Notes: generated by a model from the sequence alone, not told the origin. A DNA stretch of 64,000 nucleotides from Nostoc mirabile CHAB5784 (GCF_020829645.1 NZ_JAIVFS010000022.1:1-64000), one strand, 5' to 3'. Positions 24,301-33,394 are shown, numbered from the stretch's first letter. Numbers and translations are program-made.

Positions 24301-24385
24301 TCAATAGTCAATAGTCATTTGTCCTTTGTCTTTTGTCATTTGTGAAAAACCAATGACTAATGACTAATGACTAATGACTAATAAC
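24296..24385. repeat. Short tandem heptamer arrays (AGTCAAT, ACTAATG)
   Basis: Four GTCAATA units, degenerate GTCCTTT units, then five TGACTAA units fill the gap between the convergent thiL and gap2 genes. Confidence 0.85.
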
Positions 24386-24388
24386 AAA

Positions 24389-25402
24389 TTATTGCCACTT
24401 CTCGGCTACTAATTCTGCCAAATCCAAAACTCGTTGGCTGTAACCCCACTCATTGTCATACCACGCCATAACTTTCACGAGGTCATTACCCAAGACCAAA
24501 GTCAAGTTCGCATCAACAATCGAAGAAGCATCATGACCTTGATAATCAGACGATACTAGTTCTAGTTCGCTGTAGGCCAAAATACCTTTGAGTGGGCCTT
24601 CAGCAGCATCTTTAAGAGCTTGGTTAACTTCTTCAGTAATAGTACGCTTCTCAACCTGAACTACGAAATCTACCATTGAGACGTTCGGGGTAGGTACGCG
24701 CAAGGCAACACCATTTAGCTTGCCTCTGAGGTCTGGGATAACCAGCGCCACTGCTTTTGCTGCACCAGTAGAGGTGGGTACAATGTTTATCGCTGCTGCC
24801 CTCGCCCGTCGCAAATCCCGGTGAGAAGCGTCTAGCAAGCGTTGGTCACCTGTATAGCTATGGGTAGTGGTCATAGTGCCTTTGATGATGCCAAACTTAT
24901 CGTTCAACACCTTGGCAATCGGTGCCAAGCAGTTGGTAGTACAGCTAGCGTTACTGATAATGTGGTGTTTGTTGTGGTCATAGTCGTGATGATTCACACC
25001 AACCACAAAAGTACCATCCTCGTTTTTACCAGGAGCGGTAATCAGAACTTTCTTGGCTCCAGCATTTACATGCTTGAGCGCTCCTTCTTTGCTAGTAAAC
25101 ACTCCGGTTGCTTCGATAATTAAGTCAATTCCCCAATCTTTCCAGGGCAGCTTTTCTGGGTTGCGATCAGATACGCACTTAATGGTCTTATCGTTAACGA
25201 TGATAGAGTTATCATCGGCACTAATCTCAGCACCCTTGATCTTCCCTAGCATCGAGTCATACTTCAGCAGATGAGCATTGGTTCTAGGGTCTGATGTGTC
25301 ATTAATAGCCACAAGGTCAATTTGACTATTCTCTCTACCCACCCAGCATCGTGCAAAGTTACGTCCAATCCGCCCGAAACCGTTGATTGCAACTCTAATC
25401 AC
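24389..25402 (-). CDS. gap2: Glyceraldehyde-3-phosphate dehydrogenase, Gap2 type
   Basis: The enzyme reduces 1,3-bisphosphoglycerate in the Calvin cycle and gluconeogenesis. From GTG 25402 (VIRVAINGFGRIGRNF) it is 337 residues, normal for the family. The Rossmann motif is at the start, NDTSDPRTNAHLLKYDSMLG is the Gap2-like coenzyme loop allowing NADPH, and SNASCTTNCLAP carries the catalytic Cys. WYDNEWGYSQRVLDLA ends it. A longer in-frame ATG at 25453 adds 17 unlikely residues. The Gap2 label rests on the coenzyme loop and the absence of Gap1 features. Confidence 0.93.
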   Translation of the reverse strand: MIRVAINGFGRIGRNFARCWVGRENSQIDLVAINDTSDPRTNAHLLKYDSMLGKIKGAEISADDNSIIVNDKTIKCVSDRNPEKLPWKDWGIDLIIEATGVFTSKEGALKHVNAGAKKVLITAPGKNEDGTFVVGVNHHDYDHNKHHIISNASCTTNCLAPIAKVLNDKFGIIKGTMTTTHSYTGDQRLLDASHRDLRRARAAAINIVPTSTGAAKAVALVIPDLRGKLNGVALRVPTPNVSMVDFVVQVEKRTITEEVNQALKDAAEGPLKGILAYSELELVSSDYQGHDASSIVDANLTLVLGNDLVKVMAWYDNEWGYSQRVLDLAELVAEKWQ

Positions 25403-25518
25403 AGTGTCTTGCCCTCTGTATTTATGCTTATATGTTGATATCGTTGACCCCAATCATATCGCAAAGGGGGGGGGCACTTTTAACCATAAAGTGTTAGATC
25501 AACAAAAAAACACATAAT

Positions 25519-26169
25519 TTATTCAGATTTGTTCGAGTAGAGATTGTTGTTAGTGATATATGATCTAACCGATTCCGGGACTAAATAACGAATTGACTGG
25601 CGTTCGCCCTTGGCGTTGACGAAGTTATCGCGGCAGAATTTGCGAATTAGACTTGACGAAACTCCTACTAAAGGTATATCTAAGAGTTGCCAGTGAATGG
25701 TATGTGACTGCTCTTTAAGTTGTTGCTCCACTTGCTTGCAGATTAATTTGCTTTGAGTTATAGTCTCACCACCTAGCAGTCGGGGTGCTATTAACCAATC
25801 ACACATTTGTGCTAGTTCGTGTCCACGGTACCAACGGGGTAAAGTTTGGAAAGTATCCAAGCCTACGATCCAGTACCAGTGAGTATTTGGGTAAGAAGCA
25901 GATAAGTCTATCAGGGTGTTAATAGCATAGGAAGTCCCAGAGCGATTTGCCTCCACTAGTGAGACAGTAAACGCTGGGTTATCTTCTATGGCTAATTGCA
26001 GCATTCCCACACGATGCTCAAACAAAGCTGCTTGTTTATGAGGAGGATTTAGGGATGGCACCCAAATTACCTTTTCAAGGGATACTTGATGCAAAGCTCT
26101 CTCGGCTACGAGCAGGTGTCCGCAATGAATTGGATCAAATGTGCCACCAAAAATTGCTAGTTGCTGCAT
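25519..26169 (-). CDS. nadD: Nicotinate-nucleotide adenylyltransferase
   Basis: NadD makes deamido-NAD from nicotinate mononucleotide and ATP. From ATG 26169 (MQQLAIFGGTFDPIHCGHLL) the protein is 216 residues, with GGTFDPIHCGH as the nucleotidyltransferase HxGH-type motif. VPSLNPPHKQ, YWIVGLDTFQTLPRWYRGHE and the C-terminal SSSLIRKF (ISSTxIR motif) follow. An upstream in-frame start at 26217 adds 16 residues that do not fit the family. It lies downstream of gap2 but on the same strand as it, so it is transcribed first. Confidence 0.93.
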   Translation of the reverse strand: MQQLAIFGGTFDPIHCGHLLVAERALHQVSLEKVIWVPSLNPPHKQAALFEHRVGMLQLAIEDNPAFTVSLVEANRSGTSYAINTLIDLSASYPNTHWYWIVGLDTFQTLPRWYRGHELAQMCDWLIAPRLLGGETITQSKLICKQVEQQLKEQSHTIHWQLLDIPLVGVSSSLIRKFCRDNFVNAKGERQSIRYLVPESVRSYITNNNLYSNKSE

Positions 26170-26317
26170 CCAGTTATGCGTGGATTTTATGCAATTGAAA
26201 AATAGTTTCATTACCAATGTACTATTGTAGTCAATTCATGCCTAGACTGGATGCAATTTAAAATCAGCTTTACTAACAATGTATGATGTAGCCAATTCCA
26301 GTAAGGTAGCCAAAAAG

Positions 26318-26500
26318 ATGTATTTGACATTACAAGAATTTCTTTCCCGATGCGACCAAATTTTTCAGAATAATCTTAAAAACAGTTCAGAAATAGTAAA
26401 AACCTCCAACCAAGGTAAAATCATTCTGAACAAGCAAAACCAGAGCAGAAATATCATCTGGGCATCAAACATAAACATGATTAAGGGACAGTTACGGTAA
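26318..26500 (+). CDS. Possible small hypothetical protein, 60 aa
   Basis: From ATG 26318 the frame gives MYLTLQEFLSRCDQIFQNNL and an Asn/Lys-rich remainder ending MIKGQLR. A longer version starts at 26279. It lies upstream of murC and is not otherwise explained. No family is recognised, and the low-complexity composition makes a chance frame possible. Confidence 0.35.
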   Translation: MYLTLQEFLSRCDQIFQNNLKNSSEIVKTSNQGKIILNKQNQSRNIIWASNINMIKGQLR

Positions 26501-26571
26501 AAATCAAATTCCTGTTATGATACGCGTGTCATTTGTGATTATGGTGTGGTGTGGTGTAAAAGGAGCAAGAA

Positions 26572-28035
26572 ATGACTAATTCTGTAGATTTTAGTGGTAG
26601 ACCATTTCATTTCATTGGCATTGGTGGTATAGGTATGTCTGCTCTGGCATACGTTCTCGCCAAGCGCCAATTTCCAGTATCAGGTTCGGATCTTCGTGCT
26701 AACCACATTACGCACAAGTTGGAATCTATCGGCGCTCATATTTTTGGTAGACAAGAGGCAAGCAATCTCGAATTCTTTCGCCCTCAGGTATTAGCGAATG
26801 CAGTAGTATTAAATTCACAAGAAGAATTACCTACTGCTACTAACTCAATACTGCCTCAAGTCATTTGTTCAACAGCAATTAACACGAATAATTTAGAATA
26901 CAAAGCAGCGCTAAAATTAGGTTGCCCAATTTTACATCGTTCAGATGTACTAGCAGCTTTAATTGCCGATTACCACAGTATTGCAGTTGCAGGAACACAC
27001 GGCAAAACTACAACCAGTAGCATGATTGGCTATATGCTTCTAGAAGCAGGTCTAGACCCAACGATTTTAGTAGGTGGCGAAGTCAATGCTTGGGAAGGTA
27101 ATGCTCGATTGGGACAAAGCCAATATTTGGTAGCCGAAGCAGATGAATCTGATGGTTCCTTGGTAAAACACGCTCCAGAGATTGGCATCATCACCAATAT
27201 TGAACTCGATCATCCAGACCATTACGATACATTAGAAGAAGTCATTGACATCTTCCAGACATTTGCTAAGGGTTGTAAAACATTAATAGGTAGCATTGAC
27301 TGTGCCACAGTGCGCGATCGCTTGCAACCCACAATCAGCTACAGCTTATACTCAGATACCGACGCTGATTACAGCGTTACTAATATTGATTATCGTGCTG
27401 ATGGCACCACGGCTCTAGTTTGGGAAAGAGGCAAAGCTTTGGGCGTGTTGAAGTTACGCCTGCTCAGTCGGCACAATCTCAGTAATGCCTTAGCAGCAGT
27501 AGCTGTTGGTCGTCTCTTGGGCTTAGAATTTGGAGAAATTGCCAAAGGTATCGCCACCTTTGAGGGAGCAAGACGCCGCTTTGAGTTCCGGGGTGAAGTC
27601 GATGGTATTACCTTCATCGATGACTATGCTCATCATCCTAGCGAGATTCGCGCTACTCTTGCCGCAGCACGCTTACAAGCAAGACCAGGACAAAGAGTGG
27701 TTGCCATCTTCCAACCCCATCGCTATAGCCGTACACTCACCTTTTTAGAAGAATTTGCCGATTCCTTTACCCATGCTGATTTGGTTGTGCTGACTGATAT
27801 TTACAGTGCAGGCGAACCCAATTTAGGGCAAATTAGTGGTGAACATCTAGCGGCGGAAATTGCTAAACAGCATTCTCCTGTAGTTTATCAACCAACTTTA
27901 CCCTCAGTGTGTGAATACTTGCTACAAACACTACGCCCAGGAGACTTGGCGCTGTTTTTGGGGGCTGGGAACTTGAATCAGGTGATTCCTGAAATAATTA
28001 CGACACTTTGTGAGCCTGCTAAAGCCACATCTTAA
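26572..28035 (+). CDS. murC: UDP-N-acetylmuramate--L-alanine ligase
   Basis: MurC adds the first amino acid of the peptidoglycan stem peptide in the cytoplasm. The 487-residue product has the N-terminal FHFIGIGGIGMSALAYVLAK (UDP-binding glycine loop), the P-loop AGTHGKTTTSSMIGYMLLEA, EADESDGSL, NIELDHPDHYD and the C-terminal FIDDYAHHPSEIRATL and FQPHRYSRT. All Mur ligase motifs are intact. An AAGGAG ribosome site lies 8 bases upstream. It is followed by murB after 124 bases, the usual cyanobacterial pair. Confidence 0.97.
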   Translation: MTNSVDFSGRPFHFIGIGGIGMSALAYVLAKRQFPVSGSDLRANHITHKLESIGAHIFGRQEASNLEFFRPQVLANAVVLNSQEELPTATNSILPQVICSTAINTNNLEYKAALKLGCPILHRSDVLAALIADYHSIAVAGTHGKTTTSSMIGYMLLEAGLDPTILVGGEVNAWEGNARLGQSQYLVAEADESDGSLVKHAPEIGIITNIELDHPDHYDTLEEVIDIFQTFAKGCKTLIGSIDCATVRDRLQPTISYSLYSDTDADYSVTNIDYRADGTTALVWERGKALGVLKLRLLSRHNLSNALAAVAVGRLLGLEFGEIAKGIATFEGARRRFEFRGEVDGITFIDDYAHHPSEIRATLAAARLQARPGQRVVAIFQPHRYSRTLTFLEEFADSFTHADLVVLTDIYSAGEPNLGQISGEHLAAEIAKQHSPVVYQPTLPSVCEYLLQTLRPGDLALFLGAGNLNQVIPEIITTLCEPAKATS

Positions 28036-28104
28036 GTGGAAACTTTGCGAAGTTTTATTTCTGAGCAAAGCACCCGTCTAGCAACGGTTCCATAGGTTAA
28101 CTCT

Positions 28105-28123
28105 ATTACCGTATTTTTTACGG
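28105..28123. promoter_or_regulatory. Hairpin in the murC-murB gap
   Basis: TACCGTA and TACGGTA flank a T-rich loop 37 bases before the murB ATG. It could attenuate or stabilise the murB message; no proven role. Confidence 0.35.
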
Positions 28124-28159
28124 TAAATAAATGTAAAAATTTTACCAAAAAAAGTAAAA

Positions 28160-29161
28160 ATGACCATTTCCCAGGCAGCTGGAAACGTCTGCACAGTTTC
28201 TGCTTTGAATACAAAGAAACCCCAAACAACTAATTCGGTGGACGGTGAAGTAATTTACTTACCCAATACTGATTGTGCGATTAAGTCCCAGGCTTCTTTG
28301 TCAGCATTCACTTCCTATAGAGTTGGGGGAGCAGCTGATTTGTACGTTGCCCCCCAAAACTTAGAAGCACTGCAAGCAAGTCTTAAATACGCAAAAGAAC
28401 GTAATTTAAACGTGACAACACTAGGAGCAGGTTCTAACTTGCTGGTGAGCGATGAGGGTATATCAGGTTTAGTCATTGCTACTCGTCATCTCCGCTTCAG
28501 CAACTTTGACCACCACACAGGTCAATTAACCGTTGCTGCTGGAGAATCAATTCCTAGCTTGGCATTGGCGGCAGCAGAATTAGGATGGCAAGGATTGGAG
28601 TGGGCTGTTGGTATCCCTGGAACAGCCGGAGGTGCCGTGGTGATGAATGCAGGGGCACATAATAGCTGTATCGCAGATATGTTAGTTAGTGCCCAGGTAC
28701 TTTCACCCGATGGCACATTGGAAACTCTTACCCCCGATCAGTTAGGTTATAGTTACCGAACTTCATTATTGCAAGGTGGCGATCGCATAGTCACCCAAGC
28801 CACCTTACAACTCGCGCCAGGTGCAGACCCAGCAAAAGTTGTGGCAATTACCAGAGAACACAAAAAGCATCGGTTAAGCACTCAACCATACAACTTTCCC
28901 AGTTGTGGGAGTGTTTTCCGCAATCCCAAACCTTACAGCGCTGGCTGGTTAATTGAACAAACTGGTCTGAAAGGCTACCAAATTGGTGGAGCGCAAGTAG
29001 CACAACTCCATGCTAATTTCATCGTTAACCGTGGTGGAGCAAAAGCTAGTGATATCTTCTGTCTCATTCGCCACATCCAACATCAAGTACAAGAACGTTG
29101 GTCTATTAATTTAGAGCCAGAAGTCAAAATGCTTGGAGAGTTTCAAGGTGCTTGTGGATAA
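28160..29161 (+). CDS. murB: UDP-N-acetylenolpyruvoylglucosamine reductase
   Basis: MurB reduces the enolpyruvyl group to make UDP-MurNAc, using FAD and NADPH. The 333-residue product has a nonconserved N-terminal 40 residues, then TSYRVGGAADLYV, TLGAGSNLLVSDEGISGLVI, GIPGTAGGAVVMNAGAHNS (FAD binding), SYRTSLLQGGDRIV, CGSVFRNP with the catalytic Ser, and EPEVKMLG. It is type II-like in length without the extra domain. It is co-directional with murC. Confidence 0.96.
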   Translation: MTISQAAGNVCTVSALNTKKPQTTNSVDGEVIYLPNTDCAIKSQASLSAFTSYRVGGAADLYVAPQNLEALQASLKYAKERNLNVTTLGAGSNLLVSDEGISGLVIATRHLRFSNFDHHTGQLTVAAGESIPSLALAAAELGWQGLEWAVGIPGTAGGAVVMNAGAHNSCIADMLVSAQVLSPDGTLETLTPDQLGYSYRTSLLQGGDRIVTQATLQLAPGADPAKVVAITREHKKHRLSTQPYNFPSCGSVFRNPKPYSAGWLIEQTGLKGYQIGGAQVAQLHANFIVNRGGAKASDIFCLIRHIQHQVQERWSINLEPEVKMLGEFQGACG

Positions 29162-29164
29162 AAA

Positions 29165-29335
29165 ATGGGGAGTGGGGACTTGTACTGAGCGAAGCCGAAG
29201 TAGTGGGGAGTGGGGAGTGGGAAAGATGAGGGAGATGAGGAAGATGAGGAAGAAGAATTAATAACCAATGTGCAATGCCCAATGCCCAATGCCCTATTCC
29301 CTACTCCCTACTCCCTACTCCCTACTCCCCATTCT
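29165..29335. repeat. GGGAGTGGGGAGT-type dispersed repeats
   Basis: G-rich words (GGGAGTGGGGA) on one side and their C-rich complement (CCCTACTCCCTACTCCC) on the other flank GATGAGGAAGATGAGG units. The two sides could pair. The same words occur at about 3920, 5860, 38350 and 38445. Confidence 0.75.
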
Positions 29336-29376
29336 GTGACACATTAATTATTGGTAAAATTAGTGGTTAAATATAA

Positions 29377-29643
29377 TTAAAGCTGAAAACCAAGGCTTTA
29401 AATATCTGGTTTGTAAACCACGGTCGAGTCAAAACTAGCGAGCCTGTAAAAAGGTCAAACGGGAGTACCCCGGAGGTTAAATTTGCTAAAAATAATGGGT
29501 GTCCAATGGCTAAAAGTTTCAACAAGTTGCTTAGTAAAACAAAGATAGGGTGGGCTACACCCAAATTTACGCTTGTGGACTGTTGGAGCCGACTCCCTTG
29601 GTTGAAGCAAGAAGCAGACCCATCTATTGGAAACTTTAGTTGA
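29377..29643 (+). other. Start-less open frame, possible transposase (TnpB-like) remnant
   Basis: An 88-codon frame runs without an obvious start to TGA at 29641-29643 in otherwise noncoding DNA. The end reads WSRLPWLKQEADPSIGNFS; a KQE-x tail of this sort is common after the zinc finger of cyanobacterial TnpB-like proteins, but no zinc finger or RuvC motif is present. A GGGTGGGCTACACCC hairpin lies inside (29548-29562). It may equally be an unrecognised structured RNA. Confidence 0.3.
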
Positions 29644-29752
29644 ATAACTAGCTTTTAAAAAGTTTAGTCAAGTTTTGTGTAGCAGGCAAATTACTTACCG
29701 CATCTATAATTGAATTTGATTTGTTATTCAGCGCACAGGCGTACAAATAATT

Positions 29753-30100
29753 ATGACAGGAAAAGGACAGGGATTTGGCTTTGGCTTAGGAAAAATGAAA
29801 GAATTGGCTGACGCTTTTAAGAAAGCGCAGCAAGTTCAAGAAGGCGCAAAGCGACTCCAAGAAGAATTGGAGCAAATGGAGATTCTAGGAGAATCTGGCG
29901 GTGGTCTGGTGAAGGTGATTGTCAGTGGGAACCAAGAACCCAAGCGAGTAGAAATTTCTCCAGATGCTCTAGGGGAAGGTGCAGAAGTACTTTCTGATCT
30001 GGTGACAGTGGCAATGAAAGAAGCCTACAACAAATCCACAGCAACAATGCGGGAACGTATGGAAGAATTGACTAGTGGGTTGGAGTTACCTGGATTTTAG
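29753..30100 (+). CDS. YbaB/EbfC family nucleoid-associated protein
   Basis: This 115-residue protein is of the small helical DNA-binding YbaB/EbfC type that forms a tweezer-like dimer. The Gly-rich start (TGKGQGFGFGLGKMKEL) precedes the family core ADAFKKAQQVQEGAKRLQEE, EILGESGGGLVKVIVSGNQE and SDLVTVAMKEAYNKS. In this cyanobacterial branch it often lies near murB, as here. The specific targets are unknown. Confidence 0.93.
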   Translation: MTGKGQGFGFGLGKMKELADAFKKAQQVQEGAKRLQEELEQMEILGESGGGLVKVIVSGNQEPKRVEISPDALGEGAEVLSDLVTVAMKEAYNKSTATMRERMEELTSGLELPGF

Positions 30101-30250
30101 TCATTGGTCATTAGTAAGCCAGCGCGGTCTTGGGGGTTTCCCCCATGAGTGACTGGCGTTAGCGCAGCGTTAGCGACGAAGGAGCGTCACCCGTAAGGGT
30201 CATTGGTCATTAGTCATTGGACAAAAGACAAATGACTATTGACTATTGAC
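30098..30250. repeat. Mixed dispersed repeats (heptamers plus GCCAGCGCGG palindrome)
   Basis: GTCATTGGTCATTAGT units surround a GCCAGCGCGGTCTTGGGGG block with its TTTCCCCCATGAG complement and a 'gttagcgcagcgttagcg' word. The palindromic block is related to 33093-33243. Confidence 0.75.
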
Positions 30251-30261
30251 AAATAATATCT

Positions 30262-30741
30262 ATGCCTTACAAGTTGCTATTTGTCTGCTTAGGTAACATC
30301 TGCCGATCGCCATCGGCAGAAAACATTATGAATCATCTAATTGAGCAGGCTGGCTTGAGCGAACACATACTCTGTGACTCTGCTGGTACATCTAGTTATC
30401 ACGTTGGTAGCCCACCTGACAGACGCATGAGTGCTGCGGCTGCCACAAAGTTGGGAATTAAACTGCGTGGTCGAGCACGCCAGTTTCAAAAGTCAGACTT
30501 TCAAGACTTTGATTTAATTTTAGCGATGGATCAAGAAAATTATGAGAACATCCTCACTCTTGATCAAACTAAGCAGTATCAGCATAAAGTGCATTTGATG
30601 TGCGAGTTTTGCTCTCGACACACCCTGAAGGAAGTTCCAGATCCCTATTACGGTGGTCAAGAAGGATTTAATCGGGTTATTGATTTACTGATCGATGCTT
30701 GTGAAGGTCTGCTGACAAAAGTTAGGAGTAAGGAGTTTTAA
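30262..30741 (+). CDS. Low-molecular-weight protein-tyrosine phosphatase
   Basis: The 159-residue enzyme has the CX5R active site at the N-terminus (LFVCLGNICRSPSAENIM) and the general acid Asp in EVPDPYYGGQEGF near residue 128, the complete LMW-PTP set. Such enzymes often dephosphorylate BY-kinases of exopolysaccharide export. A Wzc-like kinase lies 11 kb away, so a functional link is possible but not shown. The 3' end (VRSKEF) borders a dispersed repeat. Confidence 0.95.
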   Translation: MPYKLLFVCLGNICRSPSAENIMNHLIEQAGLSEHILCDSAGTSSYHVGSPPDRRMSAAAATKLGIKLRGRARQFQKSDFQDFDLILAMDQENYENILTLDQTKQYQHKVHLMCEFCSRHTLKEVPDPYYGGQEGFNRVIDLLIDACEGLLTKVRSKEF

Positions 30742-30793
30742 TTCCTCACTCCTGTACAGACGCGATTAATCGCGTCTCTCCTCATAACTTTTT

Positions 30794-31483
30794 TTATTCC
30801 ACCAAACCATGCTTCATCGCAAAACGCACCAATTCCGCTCGGTTGCTGGTTGAGGTTTTTCTCAATAAACTGCTAACGTACTTTTCCACTGTGCGAGGAC
30901 TCAGGTGTAGCTGATGACCCATTTCGGCATTAGAAAGACCATGAGTCAATAACTCTAAGACTTCCTGTTCTCTATGAGTTAGGGATGAGTGCAAGTGGGA
31001 TTTCTGAATTTGAGTGGACAAAGAATTATAAGCATCCACCGCTTTTGTCGAGGCGGAAATGCCCAAACTCTCTTTATGAGAAAACCGATACTCCGATTGA
31101 ATAATTTGCGATCGCTCCAAAAGATTGCGGATTGCTGCTGCTAACTCTTCCAGTTCAAAAGGCTTGGGTAAGAATAAATCGCACCCTGACTGGTAGCCCA
31201 AAATTCTTTCCTGGGTCTTAGTTCGGGCTGTTAATAAAATTACAGGTAATAACCGAAACACTGGTTGTTGACGCACCCGGCGCACTAGTTCGTAGCCATT
31301 CATCTGCGGCATCACGATATCCGTGACAATCAAATCTGGATGATGCTCATCCACCATAACCAAAGCCTCTTGACCGTCATTGGCTGTGATCACCGAGTAG
31401 CCAGACAGTTCAAGATAGTCACTTACAGACAGGCGAGTTCCCAAATCATCATCCACTACAAGGATCGTCAAGGGCATGGACAA
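30794..31483 (-). CDS. NarL/LuxR-type response regulator
   Basis: The 229-residue protein has a receiver domain (about residues 5-125) with the acidic pair in VVDDDLG, phospho-acceptor Asp in DLIVTDIVMPQMNG, Thr in LLTART and Lys in FLPKPFE. A Ser-rich linker follows, then a LuxR helix-turn-helix (LTHREQEVLELLTHGLSNAE, then LHLSPRTVEKYVSSLLRK). It resembles Ycf29-like regulators of cyanobacteria and plastids. No partner kinase is adjacent; the GAF kinase-like gene 4 kb away lacks its phosphorylatable His. Confidence 0.92.
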   Translation of the reverse strand: MSMPLTILVVDDDLGTRLSVSDYLELSGYSVITANDGQEALVMVDEHHPDLIVTDIVMPQMNGYELVRRVRQQPVFRLLPVILLTARTKTQERILGYQSGCDLFLPKPFELEELAAAIRNLLERSQIIQSEYRFSHKESLGISASTKAVDAYNSLSTQIQKSHLHSSLTHREQEVLELLTHGLSNAEMGHQLHLSPRTVEKYVSSLLRKTSTSNRAELVRFAMKHGLVE

Positions 31484-32117
31484 TACACCCCTAGCATTTT
31501 TTTACTCAGAAATTTGCTTCTACGCGCTTGATCAGTGAACACAGGCAAGAATAATGTTCTTATGTTTCATACTATGACAGGATTACCAGCTAATGATGTC
31601 TTTAGGGATGATTTATAAAGAAAATCTTAAATCCTTAGAAAAGGTTAAAGAAGTGTAACTCACCTTTGACTCGCTCTCTTTGGGAGGCATAGAGAGCTTT
31701 GTAGTTTGTAACAACTCATCAATCAAAACACAGTAATTACTACCATAGTGTAAATTAATATTAACTTAATAAATAATTTACTAAAAGCTAAGTAGGGATA
31801 AATATCTTTTATTTTTTGCCCTTTGTAATTAATTTTTAGCTAATCACTAATGATTATTGGCATCATATCAATACTTTGTGAAACTACACAAAATCAAACT
31901 AGGTAAGACTTGGGGCTTAAGCCTCAAGTCTTACCTAGCTCACAGGTAATCGGTATCATATAACTTAAAGTTGCTAGAAAACTCTTAATTGTGAACTGAT
32001 AAAAGCTAAATTAGTGATATACAGTTCATAATTTATAGCGGTTCTAAGATACAGCCTATAATTAACAAGCCAATCCAAATAATTTTTTAGGTACATTTAA
32101 AGCACACAAAATTATCA
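31484..32117. other. 634-base divergent intergenic region
   Basis: AT-rich DNA separates a response regulator gene and smpB, which diverge. It must hold both promoters. The only strong structure is the palindrome at 31899-31938. A TATAGCGGTTCT word near 32035 matches the end of the element at 1219-1326, without a partner. No gene is supported. Confidence 0.55.
31899..31938. other. 40-base near-perfect palindrome in a divergent intergenic region
   Basis: Arms CTAGGTAAGACTTGGGGCTT and the complement read through a TTAA centre with a single mismatch. There is no gene end on either side, so it is not a conventional terminator, unless it ends an unannotated small RNA transcribed from 31484-31898. 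Confidence 0.6.
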
Positions 32118-32594
32118 ATGAGCGACAAGAGCGACAAGAGCGACAGTTACAAAGTTATTAGCGACAACCGCCAAGCCCGTTATTTGTATGAAATTCTAGA
32201 AACTTACGAAGCTGGAATTGAGTTGACAGGAACCGAGGTTAAGTCGATTCGTGCGGGTAAAGTCAATCTCCAAGATGGCTATGCTTTGCTTCGCAATGGT
32301 GAAGCATGGTTGATCAATGTGCATATCTCGCCTTATAACGCTAGTGGACAATATTTTAATCATGAACCACGGCGTACACGCAAGCTGCTGTTGCATCGCA
32401 AAGAACTTCGCAAGCTAATTGGCACAGTAGAACAGCAGGGTTTAACTTTAATCCCTTTGAAAATGTATCTCAAACGCGGCTGGGTAAAAGTGAGTATAGC
32501 CCTTGGCAAAGGTAAAAAGCTCCACGATAAGCGAGAAGACCTGAAACGACGCCAAGACCAGCGTGACATTCAACGGGCAATGAAAAACTATTGA
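32118..32594 (+). CDS. smpB: SsrA-binding protein SmpB
   Basis: SmpB brings tmRNA to stalled ribosomes. The 158-residue protein has the family core DNRQARYLYEILETYEAGIE, GTEVKSIRAGKVNLQDGYA, HISPYNASGQYFNHEPRRTR and the basic tail KKLHDKREDLKRRQDQRDIQ. The N-terminus has a short repeated DKSDKSD stretch from two copies of GCGACAAGA. No tmRNA gene is visible in the window. Confidence 0.96.
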   Translation: MSDKSDKSDSYKVISDNRQARYLYEILETYEAGIELTGTEVKSIRAGKVNLQDGYALLRNGEAWLINVHISPYNASGQYFNHEPRRTRKLLLHRKELRKLIGTVEQQGLTLIPLKMYLKRGWVKVSIALGKGKKLHDKREDLKRRQDQRDIQRAMKNY

Positions 32595-32775
32595 GCGTCA
32601 GTGCCGCTAAACTACCACACAAGAGTGAGAAACCCATTGGTGTAAGAAGTATGTTGTATGTCCACAGCGTGAGTTGTGAAAATTCCTAGTTTATAGCCGC
32701 AGATTGATTTTCTTAAAGTTGGGAATCGATAAAGTGGTGAGTAACTTCGGATGGCATAAGGAATTGTCACAACTT

Positions 32776-33066
32776 ATGAAAAGTAATTTCATTACAGCTG
32801 TTAGTGCTAGCGTTCTCAGCTTGAGTATAGGAGTTTTACCCTTAACTCTATCCGCACAAGCTCAGACAACAACTGACCCCGGAGCAAATACTACTTCAGG
32901 AACGACCACAACAACCACTTCCGACGATCGCAACGGTTTTGATTGGGGTTGGCTAGGATTAATTGGTCTAGCTGGTTTGGCTGGTTTGGGTGGTAAAAAG
33001 AGTGAGAACCAATCCAGCGCTTACCGCGACCCTAATGCTCCAGGAACCACTACCTATAGGGACTAG
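32776..33066 (+). CDS. WGxxGxxG-CTERM domain exported protein
   Basis: From ATG 32776 (MKSNFITAVSASVLSLSIGV) the 96-residue protein has a Sec signal peptide ending near LSAQAQ, a Thr-rich spacer, and the tandem WGWLGLIGLAGLAGLGG motif followed by a basic residue pair, the WGxxGxxG-CTERM sorting-type domain. An unusual hydrophilic tail (SENQSSAYRDPNAPGTTTYR) follows. A longer frame from 32704 is less likely because it would bury the signal peptide. The exosortase gene 5.4 kb downstream is a candidate processing enzyme, by inference; WGxxGxxG proteins are not proven exosortase substrates. Confidence 0.85.
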   Translation: MKSNFITAVSASVLSLSIGVLPLTLSAQAQTTTDPGANTTSGTTTTTTSDDRNGFDWGWLGLIGLAGLAGLGGKKSENQSSAYRDPNAPGTTTYRD

Positions 33067-33092
33067 TACCGCAAGGCGGAAGTCAAAAGGGG

Positions 33093-33243
33093 CCAGTGCG
33101 TTGGGGAGCCAGCGCGGTCTTCTCACATTGGGAGCGTCTCGTAGAGAAGGGAGTTTTCCCCATGACCGACAGGCGTCGGTGCCGACTTGTACCCCTACGG
33201 GGATCTTGCTACGCTCTTAGCGTTCCCGCTCTTTAGCAACTGG
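33093..33243. repeat. Dispersed palindromic repeat GCCAGT...ACTGGC
   Basis: GCCAGTGCGTTGGGGAGCC at the left and AGCAACTGGC at the right bound internal complementary blocks (GGGAG/CTCCC-like, GTACCCCTACGGGG and ACGCTCTTAGCGTT). It is related to the block at 30117-30200. It occupies most of the gap between the CTERM protein and ictB. Confidence 0.7.
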
Positions 33244-33394
33244 CTCTCAAAAGTCAAAAGTTAAAAGGCTTTAATTTTGCGCTTTCTGACTGTAATGAAA
33301 TGGTAGGTTTATTTCCGCCGACCTGTTACTAGACGATTCAAAATTTAAAAATTGTCAGTTGTTCAGTAGAAAAACAACTGACAACTTAATTATA

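Noticed and set aside
29367..29564. 65-codon minus-strand frame
   Set aside because: Hydrophobic frame antisense to another weak frame, with no start signal or neighbour support.
32990..33220. 76-codon frame overlapping the CTERM protein end
   Set aside because: It runs out of frame through the CTERM gene and then through a dispersed repeat.
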